DNA from: JBBIQV01 sp964555285
GTDB lineage: Bacteria; Nitrospirota; Nitrospiria; Nitrospirales; Nitrospiraceae
Length of the DNA: 64,000 bases
NCBI GenBank assembly: GCA_964555285.1
Contig: CAZKRM010000003.1
Span: 87,400-151,399 of the forward strand
Reading direction: 5' to 3'
Below the pieces are notes generated by a model. It was given only the letters and a program-made list of their open reading frames with translations, made no database searches and was not told the origin of the DNA. This document shows positions 8,904-17,698 of this stretch, in pieces (position 1 is the stretch's first letter; each line of letters starts with the position of its first letter). Position numbers and translations under genes: made by a program.

Positions 8904-10490
8904 TTATCCATTATCCACAAGCCCTAATTTGGCCAGGCGTGACCTGATGGCGCCTCTTGTTCTGTTGAATGTGTGTGCGAGGCCGGCGACCGAAGAACCG
9001 TTTGCAAAGAGTTCCCGCAATTGCTCATCCTGCGCCTTGTCCCACGGCAAATAGGCATTGGGGTGGCGTGCTCTGATTGCGTCGAAACCCGATGACGGAG
9101 GAGTCTCCCGAGTCATCGGTTCGTTGAATTGGATCGTCCCCCCGCATGCGCGAAGGAATCGCTCATGCCTGGCCGTCATCTCATTTCCAGTTATTCTGCC
9201 GAATGTGCGCGCCGCCTGCTCCGACTGCGCCTGGAACTCGGCATCTTTGGCCAAGACGTCCGGGTGTACCCGAAACGCGCGCTCGGTCCAGCCGAGCAGA
9301 TGCAGGCCCGACAGTCGCCTGATGCGCGAGAGCGCGACATAGCCCTGTCCGAATTCAAACACTTCGCGCAAATCCATCACCGCTTCGTCCAAGCTCATCC
9401 CTTGGCTTTTATGCACGGTGATCGCCCACGCAAGCCTCAGCGGCACTTGCGTAATGCGCGCGCGGATGGCTCCCTGCTCCTCCACCGCCCAGTCCATCGG
9501 CTCGACCTCAATCCTTCTTCCGCTTCGCGTTCTGACGATCGGATGGCCGTACTGGCGATCAAATTCTTCGACCGCTCCCAGCGTCCCGTTCACGAACCCC
9601 TCTTTCAGATTGTTCTTCGTGAACATCACCGCCGCGCCGACTTTCAGACGCAGCGTCTCGGGCGACAGACACCCCTTCTTCAGCGCAGCGACGAGCGCGT
9701 CCGGGCCTTGCGAGGTCATGGGATAGACGCGCGGCTCGCCGGGGAGCTGAGCAAGGATGCCGTCATTCACACGATCCACATCGACATTGTGCGAAAAGAG
9801 TTTCGGCGCGGCCTTCGGCGCATCCTGAGGCTGGACGGTTCTGCTGGTCAGACAGCGCACGTGATCGGCGTCAAACGCATTGCGCCGAATGGCCGAGAGC
9901 ACAGCCAGAAACTCGCTGTCGTCCTGCCGGTGCTGTTCGGTGAGATAGCAGACCATCAGGTTGGCTTCTTTCCATGCAGGAGAGTCATAGGCGAACCGGG
10001 CCGATGACGCTTCCATGAACAGGTTCGGCGAGTCATGTCCGATTTCCGGTTTGACAATCGGCGGCAACTGGAAAAAGTCGCCGACCAGGACCACTTGCAT
10101 GCCGCCGAACGGCTCTGAACTCTCTTTGATCTCGCGACACACGGCATCGACCATTGCGAGGACCTCGGCAGCAAGCATGGATACTTCGTCGATGATCAGC
10201 ACCTTGGCGCGCCGGACACGCTTGGCGATCGGCTTGCTTGATGCGATGGCGCGAAGATCGGATCGGCCCAATGTCGTTTTAATGCCGATGCCGCTCCACG
10301 AGTGAATCGTCAGCCCGCCGATGTGCGTCGCGGCGATGCCTGTTGAAGCCGTGATGGCCGCCTCGATCCCTCGCGCGCGCAAATAGGCGACATACTCGTT
10401 GATCGTGTGCGTCTTGCCGGACCCGGGCTCGCCGGTCACGAACACGTTGGAGCCTGTCTTCAATATGGAGAGTGCCTCAGACTGAGTCAT
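8904..10490 (-). CDS. RecD/PIF1-type ATP-dependent DNA helicase
   Basis: A 528-aa superfamily 1B helicase. Walker A FVTGEPGSGKTHTI is at residues 17-30, Walker B VLIIDEVSML near 97-106, motif III-like VVLVGDFFQLPP follows, then a C-terminal UvrD_C_2-like segment AWAITVHKSQGMSLDEAV and ALSRIRRLSGLHL. The last 60 residues (DEQLRELFANGSSVAGLAH, then RTRGAIRSRLAKLGL) look like a small helix-turn-helix. It unwinds DNA in the 5'-3' direction by family knowledge, probably in replication fork or recombination repair. It lies between the RM island and uvrA, read in the same direction as uvrCA. Confidence 0.9.
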   Translation of the reverse strand: MTQSEALSILKTGSNVFVTGEPGSGKTHTINEYVAYLRARGIEAAITASTGIAATHIGGLTIHSWSGIGIKTTLGRSDLRAIASSKPIAKRVRRAKVLIIDEVSMLAAEVLAMVDAVCREIKESSEPFGGMQVVLVGDFFQLPPIVKPEIGHDSPNLFMEASSARFAYDSPAWKEANLMVCYLTEQHRQDDSEFLAVLSAIRRNAFDADHVRCLTSRTVQPQDAPKAAPKLFSHNVDVDRVNDGILAQLPGEPRVYPMTSQGPDALVAALKKGCLSPETLRLKVGAAVMFTKNNLKEGFVNGTLGAVEEFDRQYGHPIVRTRSGRRIEVEPMDWAVEEQGAIRARITQVPLRLAWAITVHKSQGMSLDEAVMDLREVFEFGQGYVALSRIRRLSGLHLLGWTERAFRVHPDVLAKDAEFQAQSEQAARTFGRITGNEMTARHERFLRACGGTIQFNEPMTRETPPSSGFDAIRARHPNAYLPWDKAQDEQLRELFANGSSVAGLAHTFNRTRGAIRSRLAKLGLVDNG

Positions 10491-10557
10491 CGACGGCTGA
10501 TCCGAGTTGTCCTTCCTGTGTTCAACAGATGCGCGATCACCCGTAACCTCACCCTTC

Positions 10558-13065
10558 TCAGAGTCCCGCCTCTCTCAACACCTGCCCCGTATACGATCGC
10601 TTCGATTTCGCAATTTCTTTTGGCGGTCCCTCAGTCACAATCTCGCCGCCTCGGTCGCCGCCCTCCGGCCCGAGGTCGATGATCCAATCGGCATTCCTGA
10701 TGACATCGAGATTGTGTTCGATCACCAGGACCGTGTTGCCCGCGTCCGTCAGCCGATCGAGCACGTCCAGCAGACGCTGAATGTCGGCGAAGTGCAGGCC
10801 GGTGGTCGGCTCGTCCAGAATGTAGAGCGTGCGGCCGGTCGGACGTTTGGAAAGTTCCCGCGAGAGCTTCACCCGTTGCGCCTCGCCGCCGGAGAGCGTC
10901 GTGGCAGACTGGCCGAGCTTCACATAGTGCAGACCGACATCGTGCAGCGTCTGCAACTTTCTCTTGATGTAGTGAATGGGCTCGAAGAACTCCAGCGCAT
11001 CGTCCACCGTCATGTTCAGTATATCGGCGATGCTGCGGCCCTTATAAAGGATGTCCAGCGTCTCCCGGTTGTAGCGCTGCCCCTTGCACACTTCGCAGGT
11101 CACGTAGACATCCGGCAGGAAGTGCATTTCGATTTTGATCAGCCCATCCCCCTGGCAGGCTTCACAACGCCCCCCTTTCACGTTGAAACTGTAGCGCCCA
11201 GGCTTGTACCCGCGGACGCGTGATTCGGGCAGGTTCGAAAACAGATCGCGGATGAATGAGAAGAGGCCGGTGTAGGTGGCAGGGTTCGACCGCGGTGTCC
11301 GACCGATCGGCGACTGGTCGATATCGATCACTTTATCCAGCGCGTCGACTCCCGCCAATTCCTTGCACCCGTCGATCTTCGGCTTTTTCTGGTAGAGGAG
11401 CTGCGACAGGGAATGGAACAGCACTTCGAGGACCAGTGTGCTCTTGCCAGACCCGGACACGCCGGTGACGCAGGTGAGGAAGCCGAGCGGAATCTGCGCG
11501 GTGATACCTTTGAGGTTGTGCTTCTTCGCGCCGATGACACTCAGAAAGCCCCTCGGCTTTCGCTCGCGGGTCGGCAGACTGACGCGCTGCTCGCCTCGAA
11601 GATATTGCCCCGTGAGCGAAGCCGGATTGGCCATCACCTCAGCCGGTGTGCCTTGTGCGACCACCTGTCCTCCATGCGAACCGGCTCCCGGCCCCAGGTC
11701 GAGAATATGGTCGGCAGCCATCATCGTTTCGGCATCGTGTTCGACCACGACGACGGTGTTCCCAAGGTCGCGTAAGCGAAGGAGCGTCTGGAGCAGCCGC
11801 CGGTTGTCACGCTGGTGCAGGCCGATGGATGGTTCGTCCAAGATATACAGGACCCCGACCAAGCCCGACCCGATCTGCGTCGCCAACCTGATTCGCTGCC
11901 CTTCCCCCCCGGAGAGTGTGGCTGCCGGCCGATCCAGCGTCAGGTAATCCAGGCCCACGTTCACCAGGAATCCCAGCCGCTCGCGAATCTCTTTCAAGAT
12001 GCGCTGAGCGATGAGCAATTCGCGCTCGGTGAACGTCAACGACGTGAAGAAGTCGGCGGCGGCGCGAACCGACAACTCGGTGACCTCTGAGATGGACGTG
12101 CGCCCGATCTTGACCGAGAGACTCTCCGGTTTCAGCCTGGCGCCTTTGCACATCGGGCAGAGCTCCAGCAGCGTGAAGTCTTCGTCTTCCGGACAGTCGG
12201 GGGTCACCGCATAGCCGATGCCGTCGCAGGCGGGACAGGCGCCGTGCGGACTATTAAAGGAGAAGACGCGCGGGGTGATTTCCGGATAACTCACGCCGCA
12301 GCGAATGCAGGCCAGCTTCTCGCTGTAGAGCGATGTCTTGCCGCCTTCGGCCAGCACCCCGACCAGTCCGCCCGCCAGCTTCAACGACGTTTCCACCGAG
12401 TCGGCCAGCCGGCGAGCGAGCGCATCGCCGGGCTTCATCACGAGCCGATCGACGACGATCTCAATCGTGTGTTTCTTCTGTTTGTCGAGCGCGATGTCGT
12501 CGCCCAGATCCACGAGTTGACCGTCGATCCGCGCCCGCACGTAGCCGGCCCGCCGCATCTCCAGCAGCTCTTTTCGGTATTCGCCCTTCCGCCCACGCAC
12601 GAGGGGAGCCAGAATCTGGAACTTCGTCCCTTCCGGGAGCGCACTGATGGTGTCCACCATCTGCTGAACGGTTTGAGCGCTGATTTCCTCCCCGCACTGG
12701 AAGCAGAATGGCCGGCCCACTCTGGCGAACAACAGCCGGAGATAGTCGTAAATCTCGGTGACGGTTCCCACGGTCGAACGAGGATTGTGGCTGGTGCTCT
12801 TTTGTTCGATGGAGATGGCGGGCGACAGCCCTTCGATGGAATCCACGTCCGGCTTGCCCATCTGTTCCAAGAACTGGCGGGCGTAGGCCGAGAGCGACTC
12901 GACGTACCGGCGCTGGCCCTCGGCATAGATCGTGTCGAAGGCCAGGGAGGACTTGCCCGACCCGCTCAAGCCGGTGATGACGACGAGTCGATCGCGCGGA
13001 ATCTCGACGTCGAGATTCTTGAGGTTGTGCTCCCGCGCGCCTTTGATGATGATCGAACCACTCAT
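10558..13065 (-). CDS. uvrA: Excinuclease ABC subunit A, insertion domain missing
   Basis: The DNA-damage sensor of nucleotide excision repair. It has two ABC ATPase halves (Walker A GLSGSGKSS near residue 33 and GVSGSGKST in the second half, signatures TLSGGEGQRIRLA and TLSGGEAQRVKLS) and zinc-module Cys pairs (CIRC, CPAC, CPMC, CEAC, CEVC). The UvrB-binding region after residue 115 is present. At 835 aa it is about 100 shorter than E. coli UvrA. The gap lies between CPACDGIG and CPMCKGARLKPE, where usual UvrA carries about 120 residues and this one about 25, so the insertion domain is absent. The ATG overlaps the uvrC stop (ATGA) next to a run of seven T. Confidence 0.96.
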   Translation of the reverse strand: MSGSIIIKGAREHNLKNLDVEIPRDRLVVITGLSGSGKSSLAFDTIYAEGQRRYVESLSAYARQFLEQMGKPDVDSIEGLSPAISIEQKSTSHNPRSTVGTVTEIYDYLRLLFARVGRPFCFQCGEEISAQTVQQMVDTISALPEGTKFQILAPLVRGRKGEYRKELLEMRRAGYVRARIDGQLVDLGDDIALDKQKKHTIEIVVDRLVMKPGDALARRLADSVETSLKLAGGLVGVLAEGGKTSLYSEKLACIRCGVSYPEITPRVFSFNSPHGACPACDGIGYAVTPDCPEDEDFTLLELCPMCKGARLKPESLSVKIGRTSISEVTELSVRAAADFFTSLTFTERELLIAQRILKEIRERLGFLVNVGLDYLTLDRPAATLSGGEGQRIRLATQIGSGLVGVLYILDEPSIGLHQRDNRRLLQTLLRLRDLGNTVVVVEHDAETMMAADHILDLGPGAGSHGGQVVAQGTPAEVMANPASLTGQYLRGEQRVSLPTRERKPRGFLSVIGAKKHNLKGITAQIPLGFLTCVTGVSGSGKSTLVLEVLFHSLSQLLYQKKPKIDGCKELAGVDALDKVIDIDQSPIGRTPRSNPATYTGLFSFIRDLFSNLPESRVRGYKPGRYSFNVKGGRCEACQGDGLIKIEMHFLPDVYVTCEVCKGQRYNRETLDILYKGRSIADILNMTVDDALEFFEPIHYIKRKLQTLHDVGLHYVKLGQSATTLSGGEAQRVKLSRELSKRPTGRTLYILDEPTTGLHFADIQRLLDVLDRLTDAGNTVLVIEHNLDVIRNADWIIDLGPEGGDRGGEIVTEGPPKEIAKSKRSYTGQVLREAGL

Positions 13066-14870
13066 AAAAAAAGGGCTCTCCGAATTTCGACGACTGTTCG
13101 CTCGTCAATGCCCAGCTCCGAGAACGCTTCATCGGGGGCTTGGGCGATCTTCTCAACGCTGCCGAACTGTTTCAAGAGGCGATTGCGTCTGATTTCGCCG
13201 ACGCCGATGATCTGATCGAGCTTCGAAGCGATCAACGCCTTCCCGCGCAGCTTGCGGTGGTAGGTAATGGCGAAGCGGTGGGCCTCGTCGCGAATACGCT
13301 GCAGCAGGTGCGTGGCGGGAGCAGTCGGTTTCAGGACGATCGGATTCTTTCGACCTGCGAGAAAGACGCGCTCTTCTTTCTCACCGCGCGCCTTGGCGAG
13401 GCCGATGACGGGAAGGTCTTGGCACCCGACTTGTCGCAGGCCTTCGATGGCGGCGGCGAGCTGGCCGAGCCCGCCGTCGATCAATACGAGGTCGGGTCGT
13501 GGTAAATTTTCCGCTTCGCCATAACGCCGGACGACGGCTTCCTTCATACTGGCGAAGTCGTTCGCGCCGGTGACGGACCGGATCTTGAACTTCCGATAAT
13601 CGGCCTTCTTCGCCTGTCCCTCTTCCCAGACGACCATCGAGGCGACGGACTGGTTGCCCATCGTATTCGAAATGTCGAACCCTTCGATGCGGCGTGGAGT
13701 CCTGTCTAAACGGAGCAGCCGCTTCAACTCTTCTGTCGCGTGCCGATCGAGTGCTTCGTTGCGCAGATGCTCGGCGACCGCGGCGGTCGCGTTTTCCTCG
13801 GCGAGCAAGACCAACTGATGTTTCGTGCCGCGTTCCGGGGCGATGACGCGTACCGTCTCACCTCGCTTCTGGGTCAGCCACTGTTCGATCAGCGCAGATT
13901 CCACCAGCGGAGTGGGAACCAGCAGTTCTTTCGGTGGCTGGCCATCCTTGTTGTAGAACTGCTCGATGACCGAACGGACCAATTCCTCGTCTGCGGCGTC
14001 GGCGGACTGCGGCCAGAAGAAGTCTTTCCGGCCGATGAGGAGGCCACCGCGCACGAACAGCATTTGGAGGTCCACAGCAGTGCCTTGCCTCGCCAGACCG
14101 ATGACGTCCTGATCGGTCGAGGCGGTCTGAGTGATCCGTTGCTTCTCCAGTGTCCGTTCGATCTTAAAGAGTCGGTCTCGCAGCCGCGCCGCTTCCTCGA
14201 AGTCTTCCCGGTCTGCCGCTGCTCCCATCTGAGACCGGATGTCGTCCAGCAGTTCCGTGTCGCGTCCCTCTAGGAACTGCCGGACCTGCTTCACGATCCG
14301 GTGGTACTCGTCGCGCGTCTGGTGGCCGGTGCAGGGCGCCATGCAGCGCTTAATCTCGAATTCGATGCAAGCCCGATCGGCCTTGCCGTCGATCTCGATG
14401 GTACAGGTGGCGAGCGGGAACGCTTTCTTGATCACTTTGAGCGTTTCCCGCAACGCTCCGGCCGGGGTGTACGGCCCGTAGTACAGCGCGCCGTCTTTCT
14501 GCACCCGGCGGACGATCGAGAGCCGCGGGAAGTTCTCTTTGATGGGAAGACGCAGATAGGGGTACTGCTTGTCGTCCCGCAAGACGACGTTGAACCGTGG
14601 GCGGTAGCGTTTGACGAGGTTACTCTCGAGGATCAATGCCTCTAGTTCGGAGCGTGTGACCATGGTCTCAAGATCGGCGATCTGCCCGACTAAGAGACTC
14701 GTCTTGGGGGTGGGGTCGGCCCCGCGTTGAAAATAAGACCGAACACGATCGGCCAGAACCGCGGCCTTGCCGATGTAGAGCATCTCCCCCTTCGAGCTTT
14801 TGAACAGGTACACCCCCGGCTTGTCGGGGAGATGGTCGAGCTTGGATTGGAGGTCTGTAGAAAGAGGCAT
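13062..14870 (-). CDS. uvrC: Excinuclease ABC subunit C
   Basis: A 602-aa dual-incision nuclease of nucleotide excision repair. The N-terminal GIY-YIG domain is seen at residues 17-40 (KPGVYLFKSSKGEMLYIGKA), the UVR motif around 200-235 (DREDFEEAARLRDRLFKIE), the RNase H-like half includes RRIEGFDISNTMGNQSV and DLVLIDGGLGQL, and helix-hairpin-helix motifs are at the C terminus (IIGVGEIRRNRLLKQFGSV). The length is normal. The stop codon overlaps the uvrA start by 4 nt, so UvrC and UvrA are made from one message with translational coupling. The start ATG fits the family N terminus. Confidence 0.97.
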   Translation of the reverse strand: MPLSTDLQSKLDHLPDKPGVYLFKSSKGEMLYIGKAAVLADRVRSYFQRGADPTPKTSLLVGQIADLETMVTRSELEALILESNLVKRYRPRFNVVLRDDKQYPYLRLPIKENFPRLSIVRRVQKDGALYYGPYTPAGALRETLKVIKKAFPLATCTIEIDGKADRACIEFEIKRCMAPCTGHQTRDEYHRIVKQVRQFLEGRDTELLDDIRSQMGAAADREDFEEAARLRDRLFKIERTLEKQRITQTASTDQDVIGLARQGTAVDLQMLFVRGGLLIGRKDFFWPQSADAADEELVRSVIEQFYNKDGQPPKELLVPTPLVESALIEQWLTQKRGETVRVIAPERGTKHQLVLLAEENATAAVAEHLRNEALDRHATEELKRLLRLDRTPRRIEGFDISNTMGNQSVASMVVWEEGQAKKADYRKFKIRSVTGANDFASMKEAVVRRYGEAENLPRPDLVLIDGGLGQLAAAIEGLRQVGCQDLPVIGLAKARGEKEERVFLAGRKNPIVLKPTAPATHLLQRIRDEAHRFAITYHRKLRGKALIASKLDQIIGVGEIRRNRLLKQFGSVEKIAQAPDEAFSELGIDERTVVEIRRALFL

Positions 14871-14872
14871 GG

Positions 14873-15005
14873 CGCTATCAGCTTTCAGCTATCAGCAGTT
14901 GGCCAGAGAAACTAGCCATGCTGACTGCCATCATTCTACGGCGTAGAAGGTGGGTGGGCAACCTGGGTTCAGGAATCCGAAGCTGATAGCTGACGGCTGA
15001 TCGCT
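14873..15005. repeat. Foldback array (CAGCTATCAG words) between dapF homologue and uvrC
   Basis: The left arm has GCTATCAGCTTTCAGC and TATCAGCAG. The right arm has GAAGCTGATAGCTGACGG and CTGATCGCTG, which are reverse complements of the left words. About 80 nt of unrelated sequence forms the loop. It fills the whole gap between the two genes. Confidence 0.65.
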
Positions 15006-15007
15006 GC

Positions 15008-15877
15008 TTAGCGCAGCCCGCGCACAAACGAGGGACTCAAGGTACCTCGCGCCACTTCGGCAACGGGGCCCTTCATGGTCAGATTGAAATCCGGTGCGAC
15101 CTGAATGTTCAAGGCGCCGCCCGGCATCTTGACGGCGACCGGACTCTGGACCAGTCCCAATCGAACCGCCGCGCTCGCCGCGGCACAGGAAGAAGAGCCG
15201 GACGCCTGCGTTTCGCCGGCGCCGCGTTCCCAGATGAGGATGAAGATGTCCTTCGGGCCGGTGGGCACCGCAAGCTGAACATTGGTCCGTTTCGGGAACA
15301 GGGGATGATGTTCCAGCTCAGGGCCTAAAACGAGAAGTTCGTCTCGCGTCCACTGCGCTCCCTTTGGTTTGAAGATCACGCAATGGGGGTTGCCGACACT
15401 GACACCCGTAAACCTGAACTCCTGACCGGCGACGGTGATTCGCTGGCCGATGAGTTCATCGGCTGCGAGCGTGCAGGGCAGGGCGGCCGCCTTGAAGGTG
15501 GCCTGTCCCATCTCCACGGTCACGGCACTGGCGTCACCGTGCCGGTCTCTGTGGAGCTCGATCGACACGAGACCGCCTTTCGTGTCCACCGTGAAATGCT
15601 TGCGACGCGTTTTGTTCGTCGCGTGGAGATACCGCGCGAAGATCCGCAGCCCATTGCCGGACTTTTCCGCTTCGCTGCCGTCCGGATTGAAAATACGTAA
15701 ACCAAAGTCGGCCTTCTTCGAGGGCACCAACGCCAAGATGCCGTCGCTGCCGAGGCCCCAATGTCGGTCGCATATCGCCCGGACGTTCGCCGGGGTCAAT
15801 TTGAACGTCAGTTCCTTGGGGTCCATGACCAGGTAATCGTTACCGAGACCGTGCCCACGAAAAAAGCCGTTCTTCAT
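15008..15877 (-). CDS. DapF-like epimerase homologue, both catalytic Cys replaced by Ser
   Basis: 289 aa with the two-lobe diaminopimelate epimerase fold. Substrate-contact residues of DapF are kept: Asn13 in GLGNDYL, Asn64 in RIFNPDGSE, Asn163 in SVGNPHC, Asn199 in KRTNVQL and Glu217-Arg218 in WERGAGETQ. The two acid/base cysteines (Cys73 and Cys217 in DapF numbering) are here Ser73 (EKSGNGLR) and Ser226 (QASGSSSC); both codons are TCC on re-reading. A normal DapF uses two thiols to invert the alpha-carbon, so activity as a diaminopimelate epimerase is doubtful. It may act on another substrate or be a paralogue. It is followed by uvrC on the same strand. Confidence 0.85.
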   Translation of the reverse strand: MKNGFFRGHGLGNDYLVMDPKELTFKLTPANVRAICDRHWGLGSDGILALVPSKKADFGLRIFNPDGSEAEKSGNGLRIFARYLHATNKTRRKHFTVDTKGGLVSIELHRDRHGDASAVTVEMGQATFKAAALPCTLAADELIGQRITVAGQEFRFTGVSVGNPHCVIFKPKGAQWTRDELLVLGPELEHHPLFPKRTNVQLAVPTGPKDIFILIWERGAGETQASGSSSCAAASAAVRLGLVQSPVAVKMPGGALNIQVAPDFNLTMKGPVAEVARGTLSPSFVRGLR

Positions 15878-15889
15878 ACAGGTGTCCCT

Positions 15890-16020
15890 TCTCGTCTCTC
15901 GTCGTTGGTGCTTCGTCTCTCGTCGTTCGTTCGAGGTTCGAGGTCCGAAGTTCGAGGTTTCCGGAACTTCGAACCCCGAACCTCGAACCTCCGATCACGC
16001 TTCACGAGTTTCTGGCGCTT
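15890..16020. repeat. Foldback array (TTCGAGG and CTCTCGTCG words)
   Basis: The left side repeats CGTCTCTCGTCGTT, then TTCGAGGTTCGAGGTCCGAA. The right side has GGAACTTCGAACCCCGAACC and TCGAACCTCCGA, complementary to the left words. It fills the gap between the DapF homologue and the glyoxalase. Confidence 0.7.
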
Positions 16021-16028
16021 CACAGGTT

Positions 16029-16427
16029 TCAGACGATCGCCGTCCCCGGCGGTCGCTCGATCAACTCGACCTCGTAGCCGTCCGGAGCATCGATGAAGAG
16101 GAAGCGGCTACCGGAGGAGGTGCGGGTCGGGCCGTCGGTGATCTTGATCTGTTTCGACTCCAGGGTGCGGATCGTGTCGTCAAGGTTCTCGACTTCAAAT
16201 GCAAGATGAACCAGGTCCTCCTGCACTTTCACCGGTCCGCTCGGCGGAAAGCTGCACAGCTCGATCAGCTCCTCGCTGTTCGGGACTTTAAGAAACGCGA
16301 GATGCGATCCTCGTGGCGAAACTTTTCGCTCCATCACATCGAGACCCAACACCCCGGTATAGAAGTTGATCGTCTGGTCCATGTCGCTGACCCGCATGCG
16401 GGTGTGAAGGAGTTTCTTCACGCGCAT
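16029..16427 (-). CDS. gloA: Lactoylglutathione lyase (glyoxalase I)-like protein
   Basis: A 132-aa vicinal-oxygen-chelate protein. It has two beta-alpha-beta-beta-beta modules with metal-ligand positions His8 (KKLLHTRMRV), Glu in the SEELIEL strand, His in EDLVHLAFEV and Glu in DGYEVELIE, as in nickel or cobalt glyoxalase I. It would detoxify methylglyoxal as its thiol hemithioacetal. The ATG at 16427 is preceded by GGAGGA. It lies directly downstream of the GNAT gene on the same strand, with a 16-nt gap. Confidence 0.88.
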   Translation of the reverse strand: MRVKKLLHTRMRVSDMDQTINFYTGVLGLDVMERKVSPRGSHLAFLKVPNSEELIELCSFPPSGPVKVQEDLVHLAFEVENLDDTIRTLESKQIKITDGPTRTSSGSRFLFIDAPDGYEVELIERPPGTAIV

Positions 16428-16443
16428 CGGTGTCCTCCAATTT

Positions 16444-16935
16444 TCACTTGGCCCTGGCCGGTCCAGCCGTCTTGCGGAGCAGGATCTCGGCGGTCCCTGG
16501 GATCAGAAAATTCGGCATGGGGCCGATTTCCTGGTAGCCCTGCTTCTTGTAAAAGCGCCTGGCGCTGTCGTTGAAGTCCGAGACGCAGGCGAACAGATTC
16601 TTGGTTCGTGCGAACACGGTCGCTTCGATCTGTGCGAGCAGTTGTCCGCCTAAGCCCTTTCCCTGTGCCCAAGGCGCAATCCCCAGGAGCTCGAGATAAT
16701 CTCCCATGAGGAATTTCTGTCGGAGCAGCGCGATGCCGGCGACCTTTCCCTGATACTCGATGACGAATCCATCCCGGCCTTGGGGAAGCGGCGTGAACAG
16801 GCGATCCCAGTCGGCGGCCCCATAGCCCAAGCGTTTCCAGGGGTCCGATCCCGCCAGCAACTCCACGACCGCGTCACGGTCTTCAGGTTGCATCGAGCGA
16901 ATGGAGGTCGGCGCTATTTTGCCTGTCGGCTGCAT
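16444..16935 (-). CDS. GNAT-family N-acetyltransferase
   Basis: A 163-aa acetyltransferase. The first strand (APTSIRSMQPEDRDAV), the acetyl-CoA loop (LGIAPWAQGKGLGGQLLAQIE, a QxxGxGG/A motif) and the C-terminal FYKKQGYQEIG are GNAT hallmarks. The reading frame stays open further upstream, but the ATG at 16935 is the best start because it keeps the first strand. It overlaps the end of the deacetylase gene by 22 nt. The acceptor is unknown. Coupling to a polysaccharide deacetylase and glyoxalase suggests a small metabolic operon, without pinning a role. Confidence 0.85.
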   Translation of the reverse strand: MQPTGKIAPTSIRSMQPEDRDAVVELLAGSDPWKRLGYGAADWDRLFTPLPQGRDGFVIEYQGKVAGIALLRQKFLMGDYLELLGIAPWAQGKGLGGQLLAQIEATVFARTKNLFACVSDFNDSARRFYKKQGYQEIGPMPNFLIPGTAEILLRKTAGPARAK

Positions 16936-17624
16936 GTGAGCAACTCGGAGACCGTGACTGGTTTGAGATTGTTCCCAGGAAGAAAGTCGATCGCGAGATC
17001 CTCGATGACTTCTTTCGTATGCTTCCCCTTCCCGTTGGCATGAAACACGATGATGCTGCCGGGCTTCGTGCGCCGCTTCACGCGATCGAGAATCTGCTCC
17101 GTCGCCAAGAGCGGGTCCGGGTCCCCGGATTCGATATTCCATTGGATGAACTGCAAGCCCAGAGCTTTGACCACCTCGACCGTGAGATCGTTGTACTCCC
17201 CGTAGGGCGGCCTGAACAGCGCTGTCCGTCGCGCGTAGCGCGTCTTCAGCAGCGTGACCGGCCCTAGAATTTCCCGGCGTTGCTCCTCCTCCGAGTGCAG
17301 CGGCAGATGCGCGTGCACGTCGCCGTGCGTGCCCACTTCAAAGAACGGAACTTCCAAGAGACGTTTCACTTCAGGATCGTGCTTGGCAATCCATTTGCCG
17401 GACATGAAAAAGGTGGCGGGCACGTGGTTCTCGATCAGGAACGTGATCAATTCCACATCGAAGCCGCCGGCTTTCCGGACGGGACAGAGGTCGAACGTCA
17501 GTGCCACTGCCTTGCAGGTCGGCGGTCCCGACTTGATCACTTGCGCGGCGCTGGTCTGTGGCTCCATTACGGCGAGCAGGATCGAGAACAGCACACCGAT
17601 GGCCGTCAGTCGTTCAGCATTCAT
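16914..17624 (-). CDS. Exported polysaccharide deacetylase (NodB fold)
   Basis: 236 aa from the ATG at 17624, which gives a clean signal peptide (ERLTAIGVLFSILLAVMEP, then TSAAQV). The NodB domain shows motif 1 VALTFDLCP, motif 2 THGDVHAH, motif 3 RPPYGEYND, a tryptophan motif FIQWNIESGDPD and motif 5 IIVFHANG. Usual motif 1 is TFDDG; here the second Asp, a metal ligand, is Leu, a form known in a subgroup with TFDLC. It would remove N- or O-acetyl groups from a cell-wall or exported sugar. An in-frame GTG/ATG at 17678 is possible but would bury the signal peptide. It is divergent from the site-2 protease gene. Confidence 0.88.
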   Translation of the reverse strand: MNAERLTAIGVLFSILLAVMEPQTSAAQVIKSGPPTCKAVALTFDLCPVRKAGGFDVELITFLIENHVPATFFMSGKWIAKHDPEVKRLLEVPFFEVGTHGDVHAHLPLHSEEEQRREILGPVTLLKTRYARRTALFRPPYGEYNDLTVEVVKALGLQFIQWNIESGDPDPLLATEQILDRVKRRTKPGSIIVFHANGKGKHTKEVIEDLAIDFLPGNNLKPVTVSELLTCSRQAK

Positions 17625-17698
17625 AGCCGAGAGTATACCTGAAGGCACGCCGGGGAGACAGGTTGACGGTGTGAGCAATCGGCTGTTACCGTGAGCGC

